NCBI GenBank assembly: GCA_028554645.1 | Contig: JAQOOI010000076.1 | Coordinates: forward strand, 1,116,001-1,180,000 | Origin: Omphalotus guepiniiformis | Lineage: Eukaryota; Basidiomycota; Agaricomycetes; Agaricales; Omphalotaceae | Direction: 5' to 3' | DNA length: 64,000 bases | Shown here: piece by piece, positions 25,153-36,847 of the stretch | Layout of the letters: every line of letters starts with the position of its first letter | Numbering within the stretch: position 1 is the stretch's first letter | Translations under genes and position numbers: made by a program | Notes under the pieces: model-generated | Databases searched by the model: none | The model's input: the letters and a program-made list of their open reading frames with translations, nothing else | Told to the model about the DNA's origin: nothing

Positions 25153-25753
25153 AACGACATCGTTGAACTTCAATCAAAGACTTGAACTCTGCACACAATA
25201 GCTTCGTGTATCGTCTAGATATTGTTTCCTTTACCTTTTTATTACTGTTTCGATTAGCCCGATTACCTTGTAGCATTATCATCCATATTTATCGTTGTAT
25301 TATTTTCTCCTCTCTTGTAGCAAGTACTTACTTTTATATATTCTATTGAAATTCTCCTCCCTGAGCTGGTGAACTTCTTTACGTAATACATTACTTATAG
25401 CTGAGTCGACAGTTGCATTTCCGAACATTGTGGCATCGGACGCAGCTGCAGTTTCTGCTCAAGGAGCTGGCAAATGAAGTGTAAAGCGGCGACTCGCTGA
25501 TATCCTCAACTTGTTAGCTGAATTTAGTACTTCACGTTGCCTTCTAGAATGGTTTACTGCGGTCAACAGCCCCCGCTTGCTGCGGGAACTTGGGAAGAAG
25601 ACGCAAAACTTCCTTACGCGGAATCGGCTTTCGAATAACCTCCAATTAGTTTCGTATTTATAGCCGTATTTTTCTTTGGCTGTGGCCCCGTTGAGTACAG
25701 GTCGCTTTCTTTACATAAATAACGGTTTTTGTTTTTCACCTCTCACTTTCACG
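25153..25753. other. intergenic
   Basis: About 600 bases lie between paralogue 2 and the Ser-rich membrane-protein gene. Nothing beyond pyrimidine-rich promoter-like stretches was recognised. Confidence 0.45.
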
Positions 25754-27069
25754 ATGTTTGTTTCAACGTCCTCGCCTCTGTACGAGTTCGTGATACAGTG
25801 AGTACTTTATACACACGTATGTGCACAGCTTCATAATCGTACCTTTCATACAGTCCTAGGCAAACTACTACAACATCCACCAATGCCCCTAGTTCTTCTA
25901 CTTCAACGTCGTCCCCTTCCTCATCGTCGACTTCATCCACTCTTTCTTCTTCGAGCGCCTCGTCTGCATCTTCTGCTACGTCTTCTGGTACCTCCAGTAG
26001 TTCTAGCATCACGTCAAGTGCAAGCAGCACTAGCTCTTCTTCCTTCTCCTCCACCTCCTCCACCTCTTCCACCTCTAGCATCAGCACCAGTGCTAGTGCC
26101 ACACAAACACCTGCACCCTCGAATAGCAATGCTAAGCTGATTGGTGGGATTGTGGGCGGTGTCATAGCTGGCTGTGAGTAGTCTCCACGGTTCTAACTCC
26201 TTTAATGTCGTATTAAATTCTTCCCGTGATTTCCAGTGGCGCTATTGTCCCTCGTCTCAGTTCTTTTTACGGCATACCGGAGACGAAGACACGATGCTCG
26301 CAAACGTCCGCGAAATTCAGTTTTCCTTGGACACTCTTCAAAGGGCGAAGCAGATTCTAGCCAGCTTGAAGCTTTTCTTTCTCCAAATTTGACCCCATCG
26401 CACCAGCACACCGACAGCCTCAGGTCATCTTCAGTACCCCTTCTTTCACTGAATGAAGAAGGTTCGACAAGACCGAATTCTGTAAACGATATGAATAGTC
26501 GGTCCAGGGATTTAGAAGGCGTGGGGCATCTACCTTCGCCTTATTCTGATCATGTCCCGGATACTGACAATGCTGCCGATGAGGCAAGGGAAAATACCGG
26601 GGGCAATTCATCACGCTTGCTACCCTCGCCTTATTCACAAGACGGACATGGCGCGGATGGTGACAATGCTAATGAGGGGAGGGCAAGCGTCGATAGTAGC
26701 CACTCGGCTTTCTTGCCTTCACCTTACTCACAACACGGACATGGCGATGAAGACGAAACAGAGTCACCCCAACCTCCTCTTCTTGCACCCAAGCCCTTAT
26801 CTGCGTCCGCGACCCCGCGCCCTGACTCAGTCTTATTCGCCCCGCTGTCAATAGACGAAGGAGATTTTTCTCTAGCGGCGTTGGAAGCAACGATGGCTAT
26901 TAGTCGGGCTGGATCAGTAACGCCAACGTCGAGGTCGGTGGACACACTCGGGGTACCCTCTTCTATTCCTGAGCCTGTCAGTGTTACGACACCGGCTACT
27001 GCACTGTCAGCCGCCAATTCAGAGCGTACGGCTGGTGAGGAGGCGCAGTCAAGCCACGTTTCAAGCTAA
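25754..27069 (+). CDS. Ser/Thr-rich one-pass membrane protein with repeated LPSPYS tail
   Basis: Surface-protein architecture similar in layout to fungal wall-stress sensors or Axl2-type proteins, without a recognised sensor domain. It starts MFVSTSSPLYEFVI; an intron then joins HPRQTTTTSTNAPSSS. A block of about 90 residues is nearly all Ser/Thr/Ala and should be heavily O-mannosylated. The membrane helix is split by an intron (KLIGGIVGGVIAG + LALLSLVSVLFTAY) and is followed by RRRRHDARKRPR. The cytoplasmic tail of about 260 residues has three imperfect units beginning LPSPYS and ends EEAQSSHVSS. No signal peptide is visible at the chosen start, so either an upstream exon is missed or the helix itself directs insertion. 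Confidence 0.72.
26530..26760 (+). repeat. three imperfect coding repeats (LPSPYS units)
   Basis: Units begin at 26530, 26620 and 26713, spaced 90 and 93 bases. Each encodes LPSPYS; the second and third continue SQDGHG and SQHGHG, with a following acidic or Asn-rich spacer. They lie in the cytoplasmic tail of the Ser-rich membrane protein. Confidence 0.7.
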
Positions 27070-27990
27070 AAATACATACTCCTGCCTACTCCTGCTCCTG
27101 CTCTAGCCTAATTCCGGATGCCCGAATTGCTTGCTTATTTGAAACCATAATGGACCACAAATGGACACTATATAGTGCCAGATCACTCGTTGATACAGAC
27201 TATGGACTAAAGCCACGTTCTCTGAAAATCACATATATTATTGTAGTATAGATGATAGTGCATTACTAAAGTATGTAGAGCTTGATAGCCCTGTCAATAA
27301 TGTATGGATGAAACTGACGGTGAGTAAGATTTTTTTCCTTTAAACTTCTGAATCTCAGTCTTTTTCTTTATCAGCCATAATAAATTCCCCTTAGTCCTTG
27401 CAATTGTACCGCCCTGAGTGCAAGGCGAAGTTGCAGAAGATGTGGGTAAATTGCGTCTGAGTGGTGTTATTTTCTGCTGCGAAGACCATCACTAAAGCTC
27501 CGCACCATCACGAAGAAGTAGTACGAGTGGCACGCACCTGGGATGCCACTTGTCACAGTTTTCAAAGGTTTAGCCTGGTTTAGCCTGCAATTTTTCAATC
27601 CCGCTGCTTCAAAGTCTGCCATGCTTTGACCCATCGCATTGAACCTGACGTGCGGCTTCACAGGACGTCACTCTATGGTCAGTCACTAATCGTTTCTTAT
27701 GGGTGTCTACACGGTATGGCGAACTTCGACCGTCGACAGCATGTGGTACCAACCTGTACCAACCAAAAATGTTCATGCGTTTGGGTAGATTGTCGCTGAT
27801 TATTTTAAAGCATCTGATTCGAGCCACTAGTCCACACGCCTTGGGTCAAGCGATAAGAAGTGAGTGGCAAGGCGTACACACAGTGCTATCTTCAAATCTA
27901 ATATTAGCGCTTGAGAACCTTTGAGAGTATATAGCTAGCGTGGGTGCATGTGGATTCCCCAGGGACTCAGCCAACCCAGCTCTCAGCAGT
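27070..27990. other. intergenic, OPT transporter promoter
   Basis: This 0.9-kb stretch shows only shadow ORFs. A TATATAG element lies at 27928-27934, about 60 bases upstream of the transporter ATG at 27991. Confidence 0.45.
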
Positions 27991-30900
27991 ATGTCTGCCG
28001 AAGACGAAAAGATCGACGTCGAGAAACTTTCCGAAGGCGATGGTGTCGAGCTGGTAGATGGCTTGACTGACGCAGAACGGCTCAAGGAGACCGAGGAACT
28101 TGAAGTGGGTAATCGATCTATCCGTCTCCATCGTTGACCGCTCATGTGCATGAATATTCAAGGCTCGTCTTCAAAGTGGCGATGCGACCGATGCTGAATA
28201 CATGGTCAAGACCGCGCACGACGTTGCTATAAAGGTCTTGAGTACTAGGTCGGTGCCTCGAATTACGTATGTCTGCGTTGTTGACCTTCCCCGCAGAGAC
28301 GATTACGAACTTCCCGTTCTCACTTTCCGTATGGTGTTTCTCGGGCTTGGATTTTCTGCCTTTGGGTAAGTGAATGCACCACTAACATCTGAATGAAAAC
28401 TGACGTCGGGCTATTAGAGCTGTTCTAGCGCAATTGTACTACTTCAAACCCCAGACACTTTCGGTCTCTCAAGGTATGTACATAGCACACGACGCAGTCT
28501 TTATCTGTTTCTCATGGCATTATAGGCTTCCTTTTGATCGTCAGCTACTTCCTTGGAAAAGCATGGGAGAAGTTCATTCCTCGATGGGGACCTGTATTGA
28601 CATGGATAAATCCGGGTCCTTTTAGTGAGTTGGTCTTATATACGTCTTGAAAATTTTACCTGACTTTGAATCCACTAGATATCAAAGAACATGCTGCTTT
28701 AATCATTATGGCCTCTACAGCGTCTAATTCGGCAACGGCGATCCAGGTCATTTCGGTACAGGACTTATTTTAGTACGTTGCTTCGGTTAGGTATAATCGC
28801 ATGAGCTCATTCTGTTGATACAGCAATCACAAAGTGGAACCCGCTATCGCAATCTTTACGCTACTTTCTAGTCAACTCATTGGCTATGCTTTTGCCGGTC
28901 TTCTGCAAGAGGCACTGGTATACCCATCCATCACATTCTGGCCCACAAACATCATGTCGGCGAATATGTTCCAAGTAAGTGGACCTCCGTTAAAAGGCAC
29001 GTCAAGCTGACGCGGTCTAGGCGCTTCATTTCGACGGTACGTCCCGTGAGGGTGTGGAGAAGGAAGAGCTGGGAGCTTTCGGTCCCATGCTGCCCTACTT
29101 CCTTAATTCACACGAACCCTGAATTCTATCTCAATGACAGACTAATATGGTTGGTTCCAGGTGGTCTTGGGAGCAAGCGAACGAAGGTTCGTATCTCTTG
29201 TTTAAATGAGTATGTCGAGTTACCACTGATGTTCTCCGTCGAAAAGCTGTTCTGGACGGTATTTGCAGCGATCTTCTGCTGGGAAATTGTTCCACAGTGG
29301 ATCTTCCCTGTCATGACTGGATGGACTATCTTTTGTTTGGTATAGCTCTGTTCTTGGTTCCGATTAAATTGCCTAAACGTTGCCGCGCAGGTTAATCACA
29401 GCTCAACGACTATTCGAAAGTATTTAACAGCGTTTTGATTGTAAAGGTTCTTTCTAATCCTGACCAAATCTGCACAGCATCTTTGGGGGAGCCAGTAATA
29501 ATGAAGGAATGGGCGTATGTCTACACTCCTTACTTTCAACATTCCCAAACCTGATAGTTCCCCAGTTGTTTGCAGTTTGTTTGGACTGGAATCTGTATGA
29601 AGTTTCCCTTCATATTCAATTCGTGACTTAGCCACTGGATGCACAGAATTGGCTCTGGTAACATGTATTTGCCTTTATGGTGCGTCTCAATCATGAAGGA
29701 TTAGATATGAAAGGCATAGTAATGCTTCTTATTAGGACCCAACTGAACATCGACATCGGGATTTGTTTTACGGTACGTCGACGAATTCTGTGCGTACATT
29801 AGGTTGTTGACGTCATTGTGCAGTACATTCTCATGGTGAGTAATCCTCTCCCAAGTGTATGCTTTTGATAGTAAGGCGACAATTAGTGTGCTGTATACTA
29901 CGGAAATGTGTGGCAAGGGAAGTCGTTCCCGTTCATGAGCCAGGCCTTATTCGACAGCAGTGGTGAGTGTTGTTAGATTCAGCGTCCATGGCCTCATGCT
30001 GACTCTATGTGCAGGGAATGAATATAACCAGACAGGTAGACAATTATCAGCTTAGTGTTGGTCTCGTACTGAAAATTTGAGCCAGCAATTTTGACCGATG
30101 GACGTTTTGATCTCGAGAAGTTCCAGGAAATCGGGGTGAGTGCGCTACCTCGAGTTGATGTCTGGAAAATAGCATTGACAAAATTTCACTGTCAGCCTGC
30201 ATTCTTCTCTTCTACAAACGCTCTCAGCTTGCTTACCGGGAATCTGGCAATGGGTGCCACCACGGTTCACGTTTTCCTCTTCTACTGGAACGAGTAAGTG
30301 GGCAGTTTCAAGTTACAAATCCTCAAAAATGACCTTGTATGCAGAATCAAACCGTTCGTCATGATGTTCAAGTGAGAGTTTGGTTTTTTCTGGTATAGAT
30401 GAAGTCACTTATCAGTCATCTCTAGCCCATGGAACAAAGGAACCTTCGTTGTCCACGACGAACATTTTGAAAGTATGATGCTTTTCGTGCCTGTTGACGC
30501 CCATTAGTAATCTTCCCGTGCCAGAGATGAAGCGCTACAAGAAGATCCCTCGTTGGTGGTTCCTTGCTTTACTGGTTGTCGCATACGGCGTCGCGCAGGC
30601 GACCGACTACACCGGCGACTCTGGTTTCTCGTGGTGGGGGCTTACCGTTATTCTTATCATATCTCTATTCTTCGTAAGTACTGCTGTTAATCAGTCGCGC
30701 GTGATATTGATTGCATGTTGGCAGACGGCTATCTATTCCACGACATCTGCTATACTTGGCTTCCAGCAGTTTAATGGTGGCCTAGATGGCTTCTATTCAA
30801 TGTAAGTTGTTCGTTGAATGTATAGTAGTCATTGTGGTACATAGCTTTACAGGATCGGCTCGTACATATCTCCCGGTAACCCTGGTAAGTATTGTCTTTC

Positions 30901-32012
30901 CTTCTGTAAAGGGCGAGTCACTTATGCACTACCCCAGTTGCCAATATGTATGGTACGTGTTGCTACCACATGACTTTTTGGCGGGCGCTCAGTTGGGAAT
31001 AGCAACACTCTACGGCAGTCAGCCCACCCAGCAAGGAATCTTTCTTCTTCAGGATCTAAAGCTCGGCCAATATATCAAGATTCCGCCGAGGATCAACTTC
31101 CTTGTTCAGGTCTTAGGATGTGTCGTAGGCGCAATCCTGAACTACGTCGTTATGTAGGCTCATTAGTCAAAACTAGCCAGAGGGGTCTGCTGACAGTAAC
31201 TCTCAGGTTGCAAGTTGTTTCTAACAATCGGGATGCTCGTCAGTACTCGAATGATCTATGCATTAAATTATTACTAATTTCACTTTCAGTGTTGTCGATC
31301 AGCGGTACTCGTATCTGGTCCGGACAGAATGCTCAAAGCTATAATTCCAATGCGATTTCTTGGGGCGCTTTGGGTGAGTTATTTCATTCGTTGAACAGCA
31401 CAAACTAATCACGGGCTTTGGGTCCATACATGTTCTCCGCTGGCCGCACGTACCATATGATCCCGGCTGCACTTGGCCTTGGCTGCTTGCTTCCAATTCC
31501 GGGATATATTCTCCATCGCATGTACCCAAAGAACAAGATATTCTCGAACATCAACACTGGCATCATCATTCAGTACTCTTGCTATCTTTCTGGTAACACA
31601 TCCGTCTTTTGCGTATCTTTGTTTCGCTAACAGAGCTCCCCGTAGTTGGTATCAATACCTCTGTTAACACCGCAATGGTGGTCGGCATCGTGTCGCAGTG
31701 GTGGGTTCGTACCAGATACCCGAGGTGGTTCACGAAATGTACGCCATCGAATATGAGAGCTTACGAGCATGTACTGAAGTGATTGATTGACAGATAACTA
31801 CATTGTCGCTGGTGCCCTCGATGGTGGAACACAGGTTATTTCTTTCATTCTCAACTTGGCAGTTTTCGGTGCTGTTGGAAATCGTAAGCTTTCTTTCATA
31901 CACACACAAACACACAGAGAGTCTCACGTCATTTGCAGCTCACGATTTCCCGCAATGGTGGGGTAATGATTTCACCAAGGCGGCAGATAGATGTTTGGCT
32001 CCGGACTCTTAG
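27991..32012 (+). CDS. OPT-family oligopeptide transporter, with one abnormal 3' splice site
   Basis: Plasma-membrane, proton-coupled importer of small peptides (OPT family). It starts MSAEDEKIDVEKLSEGDG. Removing about 20 short introns gives a continuous family-typical protein: FRMVFLGLGFSAFGAVLAQL, YYFKPQTLSVSQG, GPFNIKEHAALIIMASTASN, ALHFDGGLGSKRTKLFWTVF, NIFGGASNNEGMG, DWNLIGSGNMYLPLWTQLN, ANMYATLYGSQPTQQG, LKLGQYIKIPPRINFLVQV, SGTRIWSGQNAQSYNSNAIS and NYIVAGALDGGTQV, ending ADRCLAPDS. Two exons are tiny: 12 nt (29824-29835) and 21 nt (30015-30035). The intron at 31374-31421 has a GTGAGT donor and ACTAAT branch point but ends in GG, and unspliced it carries an in-frame TAA. Transport may thus be lost from this allele unless the site is used or is a sequencing error. 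Confidence 0.88.
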
Positions 32013-32354
32013 CTGTACAGAACTTTATACGAACGGGCCAAAGCGAGTGATGACTATCTGTACATCATTTAGGGCCAACAGAATACATGCCGTCGTTTCA
32101 TTTCGTAAATTGCGTGATATTCAGCGTCGCTATGTGCAGTAAGTGTACTGCGAGCACTGTACAGCAATATAGCTTGCTTCCCCACCTGGCCGGATTGACA
32201 CGAGGGCTCGCGGATGGTCGTCAGCTTTAGAAATCATTGACATCAGTAATCAACTGCACCTGAGCTACAGGCGTTTTCCGCAGTACAGAATCTCAGTCAT
32301 ATTTTCAAGCACAGCTGCTAGTATTTTGTAATATGCTATTTAGGACAACAATAT
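32013..32354. other. convergent intergenic gap
   Basis: These 342 bases lie between the stops of the OPT gene and the SPO11 reading frame. Nothing was recognised. Confidence 0.45.
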
Positions 32355-34589
32355 TCACTGAGTATCACTCGCAGCAGCCGCTGCAGCACGCAATTGGGCA
32401 GAAGCGACTAAGTTTGAGATCTTGAGTACCAAATAGTGTAATAGCGGTGAGCGTGGAGAAACCGTTTCCGAGCGTGAGGAATTACTTGAGTGAAAACTTG
32501 AAGACGATGGGCGCGAGGGTAAGAGCGAAGCTTCAAGAGTTTTTGAATTTGCATCTTGAGTGCTAGGTATCACGTATTTTTCGTCATCAGGGAAATCTTG
32601 AAAGTCAATCGGCAAATACAGGTTTGGAGCTCCAGTCTCAGGTCCTTGATCTACCATATCATTCCGACCCGACCTCCAAGCCTTCAAAGGTAAAGCTGGT
32701 GATTCTGATTGTTTACGAGCATAGATCTCGTTACTGGCAGTGGAGAGTATCTAGATCTCGGCTTTGCGCCGATTGTGTATCATATGCATCAGTTCTTTCC
32801 TTCAGGTTGGAGATGCATCAAGGCGAATTAGTCAAAGGTGAAAATAACCAGTGTCAGCGCTAATATATAAAGGAGTACCACTGCGGAATGAGATTCAAGA
32901 CCGACCTCCACTTGGCAGGCATCTGAGTCTGGGGACGTTGAAGCATAGCGAGAGCCTAGCACATATCCGTATTAGCCGGTATCGAGGAAATGCTCAAGGC
33001 TGCACAGATTACCTTCTTCTCGTCGTGTTTCGTGATGGGTATCAAGGAGTCCCTGTCAATATCGAGCCTAAACGAATAACATAGCAGGATAATGCGGCTG
33101 TAAGCAAACAGAGAGCAAAAGAATTCATTGATGCTTACCCAGCCAGCTCACTTGACCACAGACCAAGCCATTTGATACGAGCAGCGGCGAGTTTCTCGTT
33201 CTCGTGTTGCAACCTAGCACTTCCGTACTTGTAAACGGAGAGAATGTCAAGACCGTAAGCGTCACCGTCAACCAACGCCACGATTGGAATGCTAGAAGAC
33301 AATGAGAATGTATAATTAATAGAAAATTGTCGGAGATACCTTTGAGGAAGACATTGTGAGAGTGTGTTGACTAAGTGTCTTGTGGCCATGTCCGGGTACC
33401 CCTTTCCCTACAACGTATAGTGATGAAGAAAGCCAGACGTGGCATGATTGGAAAATGACTGACGGTGATAAGTAAGCCTTTTCCAGGAAGAGAGGGATGG
33501 TTGGTCAATTTAAGCCGACAAAGTGTCTGAAATACAGCCTAAGTCGGTTCTCCGAATTAGAGAGTCATGTCTCGGGAAGATAAACAAGTTAGACTGACAT
33601 CTTTTTCAACAATCAATACCCATGACAGACCTTCGTCAGCACTGAAGGATGCGATATCTTCTCCTACAGGAATGAGAGATGCCTTTCGAAGGGTAAGGAG
33701 ACAGAGATGACAGAAGCAGTTTTTGCATACCTCAGTGTCATTTCCGTGAATTGATTCTTCAGATAGAAGATGAATCACCAGAGCGGAACCGCAGAAGGTC
33801 CCTTTCGAGGTAGCCCTCTGAGAGGTTTTGATTCAGTATATCTGTTTCTACGATGTAGACAGAAAGCGACCGACGACGTTCAAGTCCGACCTTTCCACGT
33901 CCAGCGAGGCAGCGATGTCATCGACAAGCTTGATAGCCAAGATAGTGTCAGCCACGACTGAGGAGCGGGACAGCATAGGTACCCCAACGCACGGTATCAA
34001 CTACTCGCTGGGTTTTGAATAAAGTAACATCTTTGTAGTAGATATCTCTGGAGAATATGTCAGAGATGGAAGTTATGATAGCGAGTTGGTTCACCTTTTG
34101 GTAGCTGGCATTTGCTCAGTCACTGCCTCATGCATCGAATTCAACGCTTTGAAAAATTGCGCTAGCGTATATATTCAGCGAGAAAGAGGATAACACAGAG
34201 AACCTTGAGGGTACCAAACGGTTTAGCGCTTCCTGAAGAGGATTTCCGTGGATAGGTGAGATATTTGACACCGTAAGCTCTGCGCCAAAAGTTACTCAGG
34301 AACGTTGGATCAACAAAGCAGGATGAAATTACCCTGAGTCATCCGTCCGCGTTCGGTCCGACAGTTGAAGGCGAACGTTGGGCCTTCTTGTAGAGTTCAC
34401 TTCTTCTGACCTTGGTGAGTCTTCCTCAGACCCAGAACGACACAACTGCGACAAGAAGTCAAGGGCAAGATTTTCGAGTTGCTGTGTTACATCAATGGTA
34501 CTTAAAGACAAGGTTCAAGCAAGTTAAGTTGAGATTTGAAGGCAAATTTACCAAGAATCCTCATCGAGAGCAGCGTCTGCCCAATGCAT
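32355..34589 (-). CDS. SPO11: meiotic double-strand-break protein Spo11, with in-frame TAG near the C-terminus
   Basis: Topoisomerase-VI-A-like transesterase that makes the DNA breaks starting meiotic recombination. The start is the ATG at 34589 (MHWADAALDEDS), read through an intron to TIDVTQQLENLALDFLSQLC. Spliced exons give SAKPFAQFFKALNSMHEA, TKRDIYYKDVTLFKTQRVVD (catalytic Tyr in DIYY), LVDDIAASLDVERSDLNV, RATSKGTFCGSALVIHL, GKGYPDMATRHLVNTLSQCL, IPIVALVDGDAYGLDILSVY (metal-binding DGD), RIKWLGLWSSELAGLDIDRD, SLIPITKHDEKKALAMLQRP and MPAKWRKELMHMIHNRRKAE. After KAEI comes TAG (32751-32753), then the same frame stays open for 131 more codons (ILSTASNEIYARK... to SDTQ, stop at 32355). The family normally has Glu or Gln where TAG stands. 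The call as SPO11 is firm; whether it is functional is open. Confidence 0.9.
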
Positions 34590-34749
34590 GTCACGGTTAA
34601 GAGCAAGCACTTAGCGCTATAACAGGGTCATGTGACCTACGCGTCGGCGCGTCTGCGCGTTTATTGATGGCTGAGTATATATTTTCCCAGGGGCCAGGGT
34701 CTTGTTCTGCTTCAGCATTGAACCTGCAACGAGAAGCAACGACTCTGAG
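34590..34749. promoter_or_regulatory. 160-bp divergent promoter of SPO11 and CDC6 with MluI-box cluster
   Basis: A perfect MluI cell-cycle box, ACGCGT, lies at 34639-34644. Two GCGCGT copies follow at 34647-34652 and 34655-34660. In yeasts such boxes bind MBF and drive G1/S transcription, including of the CDC6 orthologue cdc18. A TATA-like TATATATTTT at 34676-34685 lies 65-74 bases upstream of the CDC6 ATG. No TATA box was seen on the SPO11 side. Confidence 0.7.
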
Positions 34750-36847
34750 ATGCAGACTCCTCGTGTCACTCGTTCTTCTGTCCTCGGAAAGCGTGCTCAT
34801 CTTCCAGAGCAGATTTCTTCTTCATCTCTTACAGCTTGTGAACAGCTTCAGACACCAGAATCGTCTCACAAGCGACTTCGCACTTCGTCCATTGCACTCG
34901 ATGGCGACGGCAACAAGGAGAATGTTCCTCCTTTCAACCTCACTCAGCTTCCTTCTCCAGTCAGCGCAAGGGCTTCCAGAGCTCTGCGTCGCAATTCCAC
35001 AGAGACTGTAGTATCACCTTCGCGTAGTACAAGAGGTATGTCAGCTTTGCTGTCTGTTATTTTTAGTCTTATATTCTGCTTGCAGCTCCCAGGAGGACAG
35101 TTTCAACTTCAGAAGTAATACCACCCGTCACACCTGCAAGTGCCATTGCCCAACTTTCACTTTCTACTCCTCCACCCACTCCTCCTACCCTTATTCTTCC
35201 TGTCCATGCTCGGGTTCGTGCTTTGCTCCGGCCGACTTGTAATGACATCATTTCCATGCCCGCGCGCGATTCAGAGCGTCAAATCATTTCAAATTTCATT
35301 ACCAGGTTCGCGGCTGATTCTGTACCATACGACGGCTCTCCTTGCCTTTACATTTCCGGTCCTCCTGGAACTGGAAAGACAGCGCTCGTGAACTCTATAC
35401 TTCACTCCCTTGATCAGCGACTAGGTGAAACAAAGGTCGTCACTGTCAACTGCATGGCTTTGAAAGACGTTGATGCCCTTTGGCAACGCATTCTTGAAGA
35501 CCTTGAGAGTACCGAGAAGGGCAAGGTCACAAGGAAGCAACCCAAAGGTAGACAATATGTTGAGGATGTTCTATCCAGTCTGAGGACTAAGTGGTACGTA
35601 TTTCTTCACGTCCACTCTGGGAATTTGCTGATCTTCGCTTTCCCTACAGCATTCTGATACTTGATGAACTTGACCACATAGCCTCAACGACCCAGACCCT
35701 CACCTCCCTTTTCACACTTCCCGCCTCCAGCTCTGGCTTTGTCCGTGTCATCGGTATCGCTAACACCCATACACTTGGCACATCGATTTCATCATCTGCC
35801 GCCAGTTCCTTGTACACTAGCCAAGTTCGCACTCTGCACTTTGCGCCCTATACACCTGCGCAGCTTCATCAAATCCTTCAATCCCGCTTAGCTCCTCTGT
35901 ATGAGGTAGAACCGTCCGCTGCTGCCGTAAAGCAACTCTTCCCTGGTCCAGCCCTGACTCTTCTAACCAAAAAGGTCGCAGCGCTCACAGGGGATGTCCG
36001 GTGTCTGTTTGAAGTTTTACGAGGTGCAATCGATCTCGCAGTCTCCTCGAAATCGAAAGCTGAGGAGTCCGATGACGCGGTCTTGAACGCGCCGGAATAC
36101 GTCGTGACCCCTGCGAACATACTGTCTGCACTCAAAGCCTACGCACCATCTACAAGCAATAGCTCTTCCGCTCAACGCACATCCTCGTCTTCGAATAGTG
36201 AGATTGTTTCCAAAATACAAACCTTGGGACTACAAGCACGGCTAGCTCTTCTTGCTCTCATGCTTGCGTTTAAACGAACCGAAGCCGGTCTGGGTATCTC
36301 CGCTGCAAGCTCACCTTCTATATCATGTTCCCCCTTTAAACGATCAAATTCGACATCTAACCTCGACACTGATGCGGGCATAGATCAAGCTCACTTATAT
36401 GGCTTTTACTCGACCATGCTCTCACGCGGGGCCTCTGACTTGTGTGCGCCGGTGACACGGAACGAGTTTAACGACTTGGTCACCATGCTTGAGGGCGTCG
36501 GTCTGATCACTGTCGGCTCGTCCGTCTGCTCTTCGCCAACTAAGGTGGGGAGGCGGACTCTGGGGCGCTCCGCGTCGTTTGGAGGTGCAGCAGGGATGAA
36601 GAGAGGTGCGACTGGACGTTCGAATGCTGGTGAGGTGAAGCTGGGTGCTGGGGTTTGGAGCGATGAGATTTTGAGAGGTCTAGGGATCCAGTCAGGGGCC
36701 GTGGGTGGTGATATCATAGAAGAGGAGATACGAGTTATATGGAGTAGGGAGCTGGTGCGTGTGGGCAAAGAGCTAAAGACGCTTGAATTCAAGAGTCGCA
36801 AGAATACATCTGGACCTGTAGAATTCTTGGATGCCTCAGAGGATTAA
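34750..36847 (+). CDS. CDC6: CDC6/Cdc18 replication-licensing AAA+ ATPase
   Basis: Nuclear ATPase that works with ORC to load the MCM helicase at replication origins in G1. It starts MQTPRVTRSSVLGKRAHLPE. The N-terminal part carries SP/TP sites, a basic SSHKRLRTSS and GNKENVPP, which fit CDK control and nuclear import. The AAA+ core shows Walker A SGPPGTGKTALVNS, Walker B CILILDELDH (formed across the second intron at about 35594-35649), sensor 1 VIGIANTHTLGTS and the sensor-2 region ALTGDVRCLFEVLRGAIDLA. A winged-helix-type region follows (IVSKIQTLGLQARLALLALM, HLYGFYSTMLSRG). The frame ends VEFLDASED. Two introns are seen. The MluI-box promoter suits a G1/S gene. Confidence 0.93.
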
